Positions 1 to 7,765 of a DNA stretch of 64,000 nt are shown here, piece after piece. Under the pieces are notes generated by a model. That model had not been told where the DNA came from. It did not search any database and saw only the letters and a list, made by a program, of their open reading frames with translations. Within the stretch, counting starts at the first letter, position 1. Each line of letters opens with the position of its first letter. The DNA is from Saccharopolyspora erythraea (GTDB lineage Bacteria > Actinomycetota > Actinomycetes > Mycobacteriales > Pseudonocardiaceae): positions 5,893,411-5,957,410 of the forward strand of contig NZ_CP054839.1 of NCBI RefSeq assembly GCF_018141105.1. Direction: 5' to 3'. Position numbers and translations under genes: made by a program.

Positions 1-62
1 ACCGCGACATCACCCGCCACACCGACGAGGTCTTCCGGCGCTCCGCGCGGATCTTCGGCTGA
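1..62 (+). CDS. 3' end of an unidentified gene
   Basis: Only the last 19 codons lie in the window (frame 3, stop TGA at 60-62). The tail reads RDITRHTDEVFRRSARIFG. This is too short to assign a family. It converges on the GlpP-like gene on the other strand with an 11-base gap. The frame choice rests on the absence of stops and on codon usage. Confidence 0.5.
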   Translation, partial: RDITRHTDEVFRRSARIFG

Positions 63-72
63 ACGCCGGGGA

Positions 73-627
73 TCACATCGACCAGACGTCCACGTTCGAC
101 GACGCGATGGCCGCCGCTCCCGCTCCCAGGGCGGCGACCACGTCGTCCTTGTCGCAGACCAGGCCGCCTGCGATGATCGGCACCTCGATGTCCTGGCGCA
201 ACCACGTGATCACCCTGGGCACGCAGCCGGGCAGGATCTCGACGTAGTCGGGCCTGGAGATCGCGATCTGCCTGCCGAGGTTGTGGTACGAGAACGAGTC
301 CACCAGGAAGAAGCGGTGCACCGCCAGCAAGCCCTGCTCCCTGGCCGCCTTGACCATGACCGCCTTCGAGCTGAGGATCCCGTCCGCCCCGGTCTTTTCC
401 CGGATGTACTGGACGGCGATCTCCTTGGCGTTCAGGCCCTCGACCATGTCGACGTTGACCAGGACGGTCTTGCCGCCGGACTTCAGCGCGTCCACCAGCG
501 ACGGCACCGTGAGCACCGAGCCGTACAGCAGGAACACCACCGGGCAGTCGGAGCGCAGCACGGTCTGCAGACCGGCATCGTCCTTGACGCTGGCGATGAC
601 CGGATTGTCGAGCAGGAGGTCTTCCAT
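73..627 (-). CDS. GlpP-like glycerol-3-phosphate responsive antiterminator family protein
   Basis: 184 residues, close to the usual GlpP length (about 180-190). The sequence reads as a small TIM-barrel protein: a hydrophobic strand VVFLLYGSV near the N-terminus, GKTVLVNVDMVEGL, then KTGADGILSSK, and a C-terminal PIIAGGLV strand followed by a GAGAAAIASS loop typical of phosphate-binding barrel ends. In Bacillus the family binds glycerol-3-phosphate and suppresses termination in the glpD leader. In actinomycetes its RNA role is unproven. No glp gene is visible next to it, so the target is unknown. The ATG at 627 is preceded on its strand by only weak purine-rich sequence. Confidence 0.75.
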   Translation of the reverse strand: MEDLLLDNPVIASVKDDAGLQTVLRSDCPVVFLLYGSVLTVPSLVDALKSGGKTVLVNVDMVEGLNAKEIAVQYIREKTGADGILSSKAVMVKAAREQGLLAVHRFFLVDSFSYHNLGRQIAISRPDYVEILPGCVPRVITWLRQDIEVPIIAGGLVCDKDDVVAALGAGAAAIASSNVDVWSM

Positions 628-745
628 GGTGCCGCGATGGTCTCACACGGCGGCGGCCCGCAGCACTCCCGCACACCGCCGCACCGACCCGTCGCGGGCG
701 TGATCACCAGTAGCGGACCGTTACGAAGAATGGCCGCTTGTTTGG

Positions 746-757
746 TGGTCTAGACCA
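746..757. promoter_or_regulatory. dre-type DasR operator core
   Basis: TGGTCTAGACCA at 746-757 is a perfect 12-bp palindrome identical to the core of the DasR-responsive element known from Streptomyces (consensus ACTGGTCTAGACCACT). It ends 49 bases before the GH16 start, a position suited to repression that N-acetylglucosamine-derived signals would relieve. The outer bases (GG and AG) differ from the consensus. No dasR gene lies in the window. Confidence 0.75.
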
Positions 758-806
758 AGACACACTATTCAGCTGCAACCCCCGACAATTCCAGGATCGG
801 TGGTAA

Positions 807-1703
807 ATGACATCCACCCGCTACAACTCCCGACGATTCCGATTCGCGCTCCTCCTGACGGCGACAGCCGTCGCGGTCCTCGGTGTGCCGATGACCACCC
901 AAGCCGCCGAAACCCCGCAACCAGCGGCGATGCCCGATGCCGGGGTCGCCGCCGTGACCTTCGCCGACGAGTTCAACGCGCCGGCGGGCACCCCGGTCGA
1001 CGGCTCCAAATGGCAGATGGAGACCGGCGACAACGTCAACAACCACGAACGGCAGTACTACACCAACAGCACCGGCAACGCCGCGCACGACGGTCAGGGA
1101 AACCTGGTGATCACGGCGAGGAAGGAGAACCCCGACAACTACCAGTGCTGGTACGGCCGGTGCGAGTACACCTCCGCCAGGCTCAACACGGCAGGCCGGT
1201 TCACCCAGACCTACGGCACCTTCGAGGCCCGCATCAAGATGTCCCGCGGCCAGGGCATGTGGCCGGCCTTCTGGATGCTCGGCAACGACATCGGCGACGT
1301 CGGCTGGCCGCAGAGCGGCGAGATCGACGTGATGGAGAACGTGGGTTTCGAACCGTCCACAGTGCACGGGACGATCCACGGCCCCGGTTACTCCGGCAGC
1401 GGAGGGATCGGCGCCGGGTACTCGATCGGCGGCGCCTTCGCCGACGACTTCCACACCTTCCGCGTCGAGTGGTCGCCGAACCGGATCGTCTGGTCGGTCG
1501 ACGGGAACGTCTACCAGACCAGGACGCCCGCGGACCTCGGTGGCCGGCAGTGGGTGTTCGACAAGCCGTTCTTCCTGATCCTCAACCTGGCGGTCGGCGG
1601 CTACTGGCCGGGCGACCCGGACGGCAGCACCCCGTTCCCCAACACGCTGACCGTCGACTACGTGCGCGTCACCAACGACGTCGGCGGCGGTGCGGCCGGA
1701 TAA
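807..1703 (+). CDS. secreted GH16 family beta-glucanase (laminarinase-like)
   Basis: 298 residues. A Sec signal peptide (RR..RFALLLTATAVAVLGVP, cleavage near residue 33 after TQA) is followed by one GH16 domain. The GH16 signature GEIDVMENVG is present, with E172 as nucleophile, D174 as assisting acid and E177 as acid/base. The pattern WPAFWML before it is typical of bacterial endo-1,3-beta-glucanases. There is no carbohydrate-binding module. It should cleave beta-1,3-glucan outside the cell. It lies 83 bases before a GH30 enzyme on the same strand and behind a DasR-type palindrome, so the two are probably co-expressed. The exact substrate (laminarin, lichenin or fungal wall glucan) cannot be fixed from sequence. 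Confidence 0.93.
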   Translation: MTSTRYNSRRFRFALLLTATAVAVLGVPMTTQAAETPQPAAMPDAGVAAVTFADEFNAPAGTPVDGSKWQMETGDNVNNHERQYYTNSTGNAAHDGQGNLVITARKENPDNYQCWYGRCEYTSARLNTAGRFTQTYGTFEARIKMSRGQGMWPAFWMLGNDIGDVGWPQSGEIDVMENVGFEPSTVHGTIHGPGYSGSGGIGAGYSIGGAFADDFHTFRVEWSPNRIVWSVDGNVYQTRTPADLGGRQWVFDKPFFLILNLAVGGYWPGDPDGSTPFPNTLTVDYVRVTNDVGGGAAG

Positions 1704-1786
1704 CCCGACAGTCCCGGCGAACCCGTGGCGGTGCCGCCGCGCCGGTAGCGCCGCCACGGTTCCCTTGCGATCGAGGAGCACATCCC

Positions 1787-3283
1787 ATGTTCGGTTCCAC
1801 GCCTCCGACAACGCCGAGGCGCAGGGGACGTCTGCTGGGCACCGCGGTCATCGCGGCCGCCAGCCTGACGATCGCCCCGATGGCGCCCGCGCAGGCCGCG
1901 GGAGAACAGGTCGACATCTGGCTGACGACCACCTCCGACGGCGGCGGCCGGGTGGTCACCCGAGGTCTGGAGCAGCAGACCCCGACCAGCTTCCAGCCCG
2001 GCAACGGCTCCGGCGGCCAGACCATCACCGTCGACGAGAACGTCCAGTACCAGACGTTCGAGGGCGGCGGAGCGTCCTTCACCGACTCCGCGGCCTGGTT
2101 GCTGAACTCCAGCGACATCGTTCCGCAAGCCACCCGCGAGGACACGATGCGCCGGCTGTTCGACCCGGACAGCGGGATCGGGCTGAGCTTCATCCGCAAC
2201 CCGATGGGCGGGTCCGACCTCGCCCGGTTCAGCTACACCTACAACGACCTGCCCGCCGGCCAGACGGACCCGGACCTCACGCGGTTCTCCATCGCCCACG
2301 ACCTGGCCGACGTGGTGCCGCTGACCAAGCAGGCCCTGCAGCTCAACCCGTCGATCAAGGTGATGGGCTCGCCGTGGTCGGCGCCGCCGTGGATGAAGGA
2401 CAACGACGACTACCGGCTCGGCTGGGTGGAGTCGCAGTACTACCCCGCGCTCGCCCAGTACTTCGTGAAGTACGTCCAGGACTACGCCGCACAGGGAGTT
2501 CCCATCAGCTTCGTCTCGGTCAACAACGAGCCGACGTGCTGCGGGAGCTACCCGTCGACGATGTGGAACGGCTCGGGCCTGCAGTACTTCACCAAGAACC
2601 ACCTGCTGCCCGCCCTGCAGAACGCGGGCCTGTCCACCAAGGTGCTCGCCCTGGACTGGAACTGGGACCAGTACGGCTCCTTCGGCGCGCCGACAGTGGA
2701 CGACCCGGCGATCCGCGACCACCCGAACTTCGGTGGCATCGCGTGGCACGGCTACGGCGGCAACGTCGCGCAGCAGACCGCGGTGCAGAACCAGTACCCC
2801 GGACTCCCGCAGTACGGCAGCGAGATGTCCGGTGGCACCTGGGTCGGCAACCAGCACTCCGACGACATGAACAACATCATCGACTACACCCGCAACTGGG
2901 GTCGCACCGTCACCAAGTGGAGCCTGGCGCTCGACCAGAACCACAACCCGCACAACGGCGGCTGCGACGTCTGCACCGGCCTGGTCACCGTCCACAACGG
3001 AGACGACCGGCACGGCCAGGTCGACTTCACCGTCGAGTACTACACGATGGGCCACCTGACCAAGTTCGTGAAGCCGGGTGCGCACCGGATCGAGTCCACC
3101 GAGAACGCCGCGGTCAAGAACGTGGCGTGGCGCAACCCCGACGGCTCCAAGGCCCTCATCGCCTACAACACCACCGGTTCCACCCAGAACGTCCGGGTGA
3201 ACTGGGGCGACCAGTCGTTCACCTACGACCTACCGGCGAACACCTCGGCGACCTTCACGTGGAAGGGCACACCCGGCACATGA
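1787..3283 (+). CDS. secreted GH30 family glycoside hydrolase
   Basis: 498 residues from ATG 1787, chosen because GAGGAG (1773-1778) precedes it and a signal peptide starts there (RRRGRLLGTAVIAAASLTIAPMAPAQAA). The open frame extends far upstream but that part is a shadow of the GH16 gene. Catalytic residues fit GH30: acid/base E248 in SVNNEP and nucleophile E346 in YGSEMSGG, with the substrate-pocket motif MGSPWSAPPWMK. A C-terminal beta domain follows (KNVAWRNPDGSKALIAYN). Known activities are beta-1,6-glucanase, glucosylceramidase and xylanase. Pairing with a GH16 makes endo-beta-1,6-glucanase on fungal wall glucan the best guess. Confidence 0.92.
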   Translation: MFGSTPPTTPRRRGRLLGTAVIAAASLTIAPMAPAQAAGEQVDIWLTTTSDGGGRVVTRGLEQQTPTSFQPGNGSGGQTITVDENVQYQTFEGGGASFTDSAAWLLNSSDIVPQATREDTMRRLFDPDSGIGLSFIRNPMGGSDLARFSYTYNDLPAGQTDPDLTRFSIAHDLADVVPLTKQALQLNPSIKVMGSPWSAPPWMKDNDDYRLGWVESQYYPALAQYFVKYVQDYAAQGVPISFVSVNNEPTCCGSYPSTMWNGSGLQYFTKNHLLPALQNAGLSTKVLALDWNWDQYGSFGAPTVDDPAIRDHPNFGGIAWHGYGGNVAQQTAVQNQYPGLPQYGSEMSGGTWVGNQHSDDMNNIIDYTRNWGRTVTKWSLALDQNHNPHNGGCDVCTGLVTVHNGDDRHGQVDFTVEYYTMGHLTKFVKPGAHRIESTENAAVKNVAWRNPDGSKALIAYNTTGSTQNVRVNWGDQSFTYDLPANTSATFTWKGTPGT

Positions 3284-3361
3284 CAACCCTCGAACCAGTG
3301 GCCGTCGCTTTCGCCCGGCCCCGTCGAGCAGAGGCGAGCTGACGCCAGTTCCCAAGACAAA

Positions 3362-3399
3362 CGGGGAACGGGAGTTCGTTCGCGAACTCCCGTTCCCCG
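3362..3399. terminator. strong bidirectional terminator hairpin
   Basis: Perfect 17-bp inverted repeat (3362-3378 with 3383-3399) closed by a TTCG tetraloop. It sits between the convergent GH30 and L,D-transpeptidase genes, so it can serve both. There is no long T-run, as usual in actinomycetes. Confidence 0.9.
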
Positions 3400-3421
3400 C
3401 AACCAGTACTGCCGAGGTGAT

Positions 3422-3889
3422 TCAGGCGACGACCTGGACTTCGTCGCCCGGGTTGAGGTTGTTGAAGAAGACCTCCGACGACTTCTTCGACAGGTGGACG
3501 CATCCCGCCGACCTCTTGGTGAGACTGCCCTGGTGGAAGGCGATCCCGCCGGGCGCGAAGAACACCGAGTTCGGCATCGGGGCGTTGAACTCCCCGCTGA
3601 CGTGGTCCTTGTCCTTCCACTGCACGCGGAACGTGCCGGTGGGAGTGGGGGCGTCGGGCCGTCCCCCCAGCGCGGACGCCTCCCCGTAGTACACCTGCCC
3701 GTCCCGCACGAGCCACGCGCGGTTCTTGGACAGGCTGACGCACGCCTTGGCGGTCACCGTGCACGGCGTGCCCGGCACGAGCGCCGGGGTCTCGGGGGCG
3801 GAGTCCGCCAACGCAGTCGCACCCGACCCCAGCAGTGCGCCCGAGACCATCACGGCGGTCGCGGTCGATTTCATCGCATTGCTCAGCAT
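3422..3889 (-). CDS. small secreted L,D-transpeptidase (YkuD domain)
   Basis: 155 residues when started at ATG 3889, which has AGGA eight bases upstream. Longer in-frame starts add an Arg-rich stretch unlike a signal peptide. Signal peptide MLSNAMKSTATAVMVSGALL with an ALA cleavage site near 28. The YkuD signature is present: H119 in IAFHQG and nucleophile C130 in SAGCVHLS. Such enzymes form 3-3 peptidoglycan crosslinks or attach proteins to peptidoglycan. This one is a bare catalytic domain without the Ig-like or LysM modules found in larger mycobacterial and streptomycete relatives. It is monocistronic. Confidence 0.85.
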   Translation of the reverse strand: MLSNAMKSTATAVMVSGALLGSGATALADSAPETPALVPGTPCTVTAKACVSLSKNRAWLVRDGQVYYGEASALGGRPDAPTPTGTFRVQWKDKDHVSGEFNAPMPNSVFFAPGGIAFHQGSLTKRSAGCVHLSKKSSEVFFNNLNPGDEVQVVA

Positions 3890-4230
3890 CTCTGCATTCC
3901 TGCCTGGATCTGTTCGACGACTTCTTACGAGAGGGAAACGTGTTCCCGTGTGTGGAGACGCGCGGCACCGGGGGCACGTTGCTTCGCGATCGGTCAGTGC
4001 ACACGTACATCGCAATGACGCGACCCGATCGGAGCATCTCCCGGCGGCGCACACGCAGGAATGCGGCGTTGTGACCGAAATGGAGTCGATACCGACTTCG
4101 GCGAACTTGTCCGGATTCCGGACCAGCGGCGAGGAAGCGCCGGAATCCTGACGTTCAAGCCGGTGCGACAGGCCGCCATGAACACCGATTCCCTACCAAT
4201 ACGCGAGCATCCAGACCTGCTCGCCGGCCC
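3890..4230. other. gene-free stretch
   Basis: 341 bases upstream of the L,D-transpeptidase and downstream of the enoyl-CoA hydratase gene, both on the minus strand. It should hold the transpeptidase promoter. No convincing coding frame, operator or hairpin was seen. Confidence 0.5.
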
Positions 4231-5016
4231 TCAGCGGCCCTGCCAGACCGCCGGGCGCTTCTCCAGGAACGCGCTCATCCCCTCCTGCGCGTCGCAGGTC
4301 ATGGCGTTGGTGGCCATGACCTCGCTCATCTCCGCGTAGGCCTCGTCCTGCGGCAGGTCGATCTGCCGGTAGAACGCCTGCTTGCCGATCTTCAGCGTCA
4401 GCGGGCTCGCGGCGGCGACCTGAGCGGCGAGCTCCCGTGCCCGCTCGTCGACCCGCTCCGGCGCGACGGCCTCGTTGACCAGACCCCAGTCAGCGGCCGT
4501 GGCCGCGTCGATGACCTGCCCGGTCAGCAGCATCTGCAGCGCGCGCTTGCGGCCGATCGCCCGGCTCACCGCGACCATCGGCGTCGAGCAGAACAGGCCG
4601 ATCTTGACGCCGGGCGTGCCGAAGACCGCCGTCTCGGCCGCGACCGCCAGGTCGCAGGTCGCAACCAGCTGGCACCCCGCCGCCAGCGCGGGCCCCTGCA
4701 CGGCGGCGATCACCGGCTGCGGGATCTCCTGGACGGTCTGCATCATCTCCGTGCACACCGCGAAGACCTGCCGCTCGTCCTCCACCGTGCGGTCGAGCAT
4801 CTCGCCCAGGTCGTGACCGGCGGAGAACGCGGGCCCCTCGGCCCGGACCACCACCGCACCCACCTCCTGGGACCCGCCGGCCTCGCGGAGCGCCGCGGTG
4901 ATCTCCCGCATGGTCGCCACGGACAGGGTGTTGCGCCGGGCGGCATTGTCGAGCGTGAGCGTGGCGATCCGGTCGCGAACGTCGACCACCACCGGCTTCG
5001 CGGCTACGTCGGTCAT
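4231..5016 (-). CDS. enoyl-CoA hydratase/isomerase family protein
   Basis: 261 residues, normal crotonase length. It shows a hydrophobic N-terminal strand set, the oxyanion-hole motif FSAGHDLGEM, and the second oxyanion segment AAVQGPALAAGCQLVATCDLAVA. The residue after GC is Gln where classical hydratases have a catalytic Glu, so hydration by the usual Glu pair is doubtful; this pattern resembles the ECHDC3-like subgroup. Likely a CoA-thioester enzyme of fatty or branched acid metabolism, substrate unknown. It stands alone, with an ATG start at 5016. Confidence 0.85.
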   Translation of the reverse strand: MTDVAAKPVVVDVRDRIATLTLDNAARRNTLSVATMREITAALREAGGSQEVGAVVVRAEGPAFSAGHDLGEMLDRTVEDERQVFAVCTEMMQTVQEIPQPVIAAVQGPALAAGCQLVATCDLAVAAETAVFGTPGVKIGLFCSTPMVAVSRAIGRKRALQMLLTGQVIDAATAADWGLVNEAVAPERVDERARELAAQVAAASPLTLKIGKQAFYRQIDLPQDEAYAEMSEVMATNAMTCDAQEGMSAFLEKRPAVWQGR

Positions 5017-5161
5017 CTGGACCTCCAGCCCTGAACGTACTGGTCAGTTCAGCCTAACGGCGACCGTGCACGCGAGTCGACACCGCCGCGAACCGCCGTC
5101 GAACACCTGGCCCAACACGGCGTTCCGGCGTTCCGACACTGTGCAGCCCTAGACTCTGCGC

Positions 5162-5407
5162 GTGCCGCGTCTCATCCATCTCAACGGTGCGCTTCGGGCT
5201 CCGTGGCGAGGACGACGACGCGCCCTGGCACCAGCAGGTCAAGGAGGCCGTGGAGCGGCAGGGTGGACCGTCCCACCTCGCGGACATGTACGACCAGCTC
5301 GCCGAGGTGATCCGGGGAGACCAGGTGCGACCGTCCTCACCAGTGAGGTGGGAGCGGTTCAGCGGACGTACGAGGCCCTCACTGCGGTTCTCGACGCGGA
5401 GCGCTGA
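5162..5407 (+). pseudogene. decayed P-loop (AAA-family) kinase-like gene
   Basis: Three pieces of one protein family appear in broken frames. From GTG 5162 the frame reads VPRLIHLNGA, the start of the LIHLNGPPGxGKST P-loop, but the loop is missing. The +1 frame from 5187 then reads a C-terminal segment with DAPWHQQVKEAVERQGGP and HLADMYDQLAEVI. After about 5325 the first frame resumes with TVLTSEVGAVQRTYEALTAV up to TAG near 5407. A large internal deletion plus a second shift explains this. Intact relatives are about 170-190 residues. Family recognition is from memory. Confidence 0.6.
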
Positions 5408-5710
5408 GCGAGCTTGGAGCAGATCGCGATAGGCCGGTTGGTACACGTCATGTGCGGCAGCCCTGCTCAGCCGGCGCATGTTCGGTTTGCCGCTGGAGGC
5501 CGGGCGCGGGCAAGGTCCCGCTACTCCTGCGCTGAAGGTTCGGAGCACTGGACCCCATCCTCTGGCCAGTACCGACCAGGTCGCCCCTGAGGTACGCTGC
5601 GCGCGCTCGCGACGATGTCGCTCGCACACGCTTTGCGGGGTAGCGCCGGACATGGCTTTGACGATCGACGCCGGACTGCCGACCGGGCCGGTCGGGACTG
5701 GGCGGACGTG
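5408..5710. other. gene-free stretch before the two-component system
   Basis: About 300 bases. No frame looks coding. It follows the kinase remnant and may be further decayed sequence plus the promoter of the response regulator. TTGACG at about 5658 is a possible -35 element, without a clear -10. Confidence 0.4.
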
Positions 5711-6388
5711 ATGGCGGCGCGCGTGCTGGTGATCGAGGATTCGGCGCCGATCCGGGAAGCGGTCGCAGCCGGTCTGCGCACAGCGGGCCACACCGTCGAG
5801 CTGCGGCCGGACGGTCGCGGCGTGGAAGAAGTGGTGCGCGCCTTCCGGCCCGACGTTGTGGTGCTCGACCTGATGCTGCCGGGCCGTGACGGCTTCGCGC
5901 TGCTGGAGATCCTGCGCTCCGGTGGGGATCTCGGCGTCGTCATCCTCACCGCCCGCGACTCCGTGCCCGACCGGCTTCGCGGGCTGCGCTCCGGCGCGGA
6001 CGACTACGTCGTGAAGCCCTTCGACACGGCCGAGCTGGTCGCCCGGGTGGAGGCGGTGCTGCGCCGCATGGGCAGGGTGGCGGCCACCGTCGAGGTGGAC
6101 GACCTGGTGATCGACCAGGACGCCGGGGTGGCGGTGCGCGCGGGTTCGGTGCTCGCGCTGACGGCGACGGAGTGGCGGCTGCTGTGCTACCTCGTCGCAC
6201 AGCGGGGCCGGGTGGTCAGCAAGCTCCAGATCTTCACCGGGGTGTGGGGCTACCAGTCGCTCGACGTGGACCTGAACCTGGTGGAGGTCCACATCAGCGC
6301 GCTGCGCCGCAAGCTGGAGCAGCACGGCCGCAGGCTTGTGCACACGGTTCGCGGGCGCGGCTACGCCCTGCGCGCGGAGGAGCCGTGA
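5711..6388 (+). CDS. OmpR/PhoB-family response regulator
   Basis: 225 residues from ATG 5711 (a GTG directly before it is also possible). Receiver domain at 1-115 with acidic pair E9-D10, phosphoacceptor D53 in VVLDLMLPG, T80 and K102 in YVVKPF. The C-terminal winged helix runs from about 130 to 222 with LTATEWRLLCYLV and the recognition part VEVHISALRRKLE. Its stop overlaps the kinase GTG by four bases (GTGA), so the pair is translationally coupled. A probable target is the sulfatase downstream, whose upstream region carries an 11-bp phased direct repeat. Confidence 0.93.
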   Translation: MAARVLVIEDSAPIREAVAAGLRTAGHTVELRPDGRGVEEVVRAFRPDVVVLDLMLPGRDGFALLEILRSGGDLGVVILTARDSVPDRLRGLRSGADDYVVKPFDTAELVARVEAVLRRMGRVAATVEVDDLVIDQDAGVAVRAGSVLALTATEWRLLCYLVAQRGRVVSKLQIFTGVWGYQSLDVDLNLVEVHISALRRKLEQHGRRLVHTVRGRGYALRAEEP

Positions 6389-7689
6389 CCCCCGGGCGCG
6401 GACAGCTCCCTACCGCGTCGCTGCGCCGCAGGATCACGTTCGCGGTGCTCGGGGTGCTGACGTGCGCGCTGGTGGCCAGTGCGATCGCGGTGGCCTCGCT
6501 GTTCACCGCGCAGTCCCGGGCCGACGCCCGCCAGCAGCTCGCCGACCGCGAGGTGATGGCCGCTCAGATGGACCGCCGCGACGTGCCGCTCGCGCAGATC
6601 GCCCGGCGGGTCAGCGGCCGAGGCGTGCTCGCCAAGATCACCGCACCTGACGGTCACGTGGTCGGCCCGGCCGCCCTGCTGGATCCGTCGCCGAACCAGC
6701 GAACCCGGACCAAGCCACTGCCGAGCGGGGCGGTGCTGACCCTGCTCAGCAGCACCTCCGAGCAGGATGCCGCCACGGCCCGGCTGCACCGCCTGCTGCT
6801 CGTGGTGGTCACGGCCACGGTGGCGGTGACCGCGCTGGCGCTGCTGCTGACCGTGCGCGTGGCCCTGCGCCCGCTGGACGCGATGACGACGCTCGCGCGG
6901 TCGATCACCCGGGGCAGCCGGGGCCGACGGCTGAACCCGGATCGTCCCGGCACCGAGATCGGGCAGGTCGCCGCCGCCTTCGACGAGGCGTTGGGCGCAC
7001 TCGAAGAAGCCGAGCGCGATGCGCGCGAGTCCGCCGCGCGTACCAGGCGGTTCGTCGCCGACGCCGCGCACGAGCTGCGCACGCCGACCGCAGGCGTGCG
7101 GGCCGCGGCCGAAGCGCTGCTGCATGCCGAGGCCGACCCGGAGACCCGCGAGCGCATGACCGCACTGCTCATCGGCGAGGCACGGCGGACCGGCAGGCTG
7201 GTGGAGGACCTGCTCTCGCTCGCCCGGATCGATGCCGGTCTGGAGCTCGTGTGCGAGCCGGTGGACCTGGACGAGCTGGCCCGCCGCGAAGCAGAGCGGA
7301 TGGAGCTGCTCGCGCCGTCCCTGCGGTGGCACGTCGAAGGCGAGCCGACGGTGGTCCGCGCCGACGCCGACCGGATCGGCCAGGTGCTGACCAACCTGCT
7401 CGACAACGCGCGCAAACACACCCCCGACGGCGGGTCCGTCCGGGTTCGCGTCACCGGCGGCGAGCGCTTCGCCGAGGTCACCGTCGCCGACGACGGGCCA
7501 GGCGTGCCACCCGGCGAGCAGGAGCGCGTGTTCGACCGCTGGGTGCGTCTCGACGAGAGCCGGTCCGGCGGTGGCGCGGGCCTCGGACTGCCGGTCGCCC
7601 GAGGTATCGCACGAGCGCACGGCGGAGAGCTGAGCTGCGTCGATCACCCGGGAGACGGTGCGGTCTTCCGCCTCACCCTGCCTGGATGA
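6385..7689 (+). CDS. sensor histidine kinase
   Basis: 434 residues from GTG 6385. Transmembrane helices at about 18-41 and 135-157 bracket an extracytoplasmic sensor of about 90 residues (42-134). HAMP linker 158-210, then the HisKA domain with the H-box FVADAAHELRTP (H229) and HATPase_c motifs: N box NLLDNARKHT, G1 VADDGPGVP, F box FDRWVR and G2 GGGAGLGLPVARGI. It partners the preceding response regulator. The periplasmic sensor has no recognised fold, so the stimulus is unknown. Confidence 0.93.
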   Translation: MTPGRGQLPTASLRRRITFAVLGVLTCALVASAIAVASLFTAQSRADARQQLADREVMAAQMDRRDVPLAQIARRVSGRGVLAKITAPDGHVVGPAALLDPSPNQRTRTKPLPSGAVLTLLSSTSEQDAATARLHRLLLVVVTATVAVTALALLLTVRVALRPLDAMTTLARSITRGSRGRRLNPDRPGTEIGQVAAAFDEALGALEEAERDARESAARTRRFVADAAHELRTPTAGVRAAAEALLHAEADPETRERMTALLIGEARRTGRLVEDLLSLARIDAGLELVCEPVDLDELARREAERMELLAPSLRWHVEGEPTVVRADADRIGQVLTNLLDNARKHTPDGGSVRVRVTGGERFAEVTVADDGPGVPPGEQERVFDRWVRLDESRSGGGAGLGLPVARGIARAHGGELSCVDHPGDGAVFRLTLPG

Positions 7690-7696
7690 CCGCGAG

Positions 7697-7712
7697 TTCA
7701 GGTCGTCTTCAG
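7697..7712 (+). promoter_or_regulatory. 11-bp-phased TTCAG direct repeat before the sulfatase
   Basis: TTCAG at 7697-7701 and again at 7708-7712, start to start 11 bp, one helical turn. OmpR/PhoB-type regulators bind such tandem repeats. It lies just after the histidine kinase stop and about 55-70 bases before the sulfatase start. The link to the neighbouring regulator is inference. Confidence 0.4.
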
Positions 7713-7765
7713 CTTCTCCCCTCACGCTGGAGCGGGAACACCTCACAGATGATTTGGGGCCCGCC

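Noticed and set aside
800-3283. An 827-codon open frame covering both glycosidase genes
   Set aside because: Codons before 1787 are out of frame with the GH16 gene and read as low-complexity Arg-rich sequence; only the part from 1787 is the GH30 gene.
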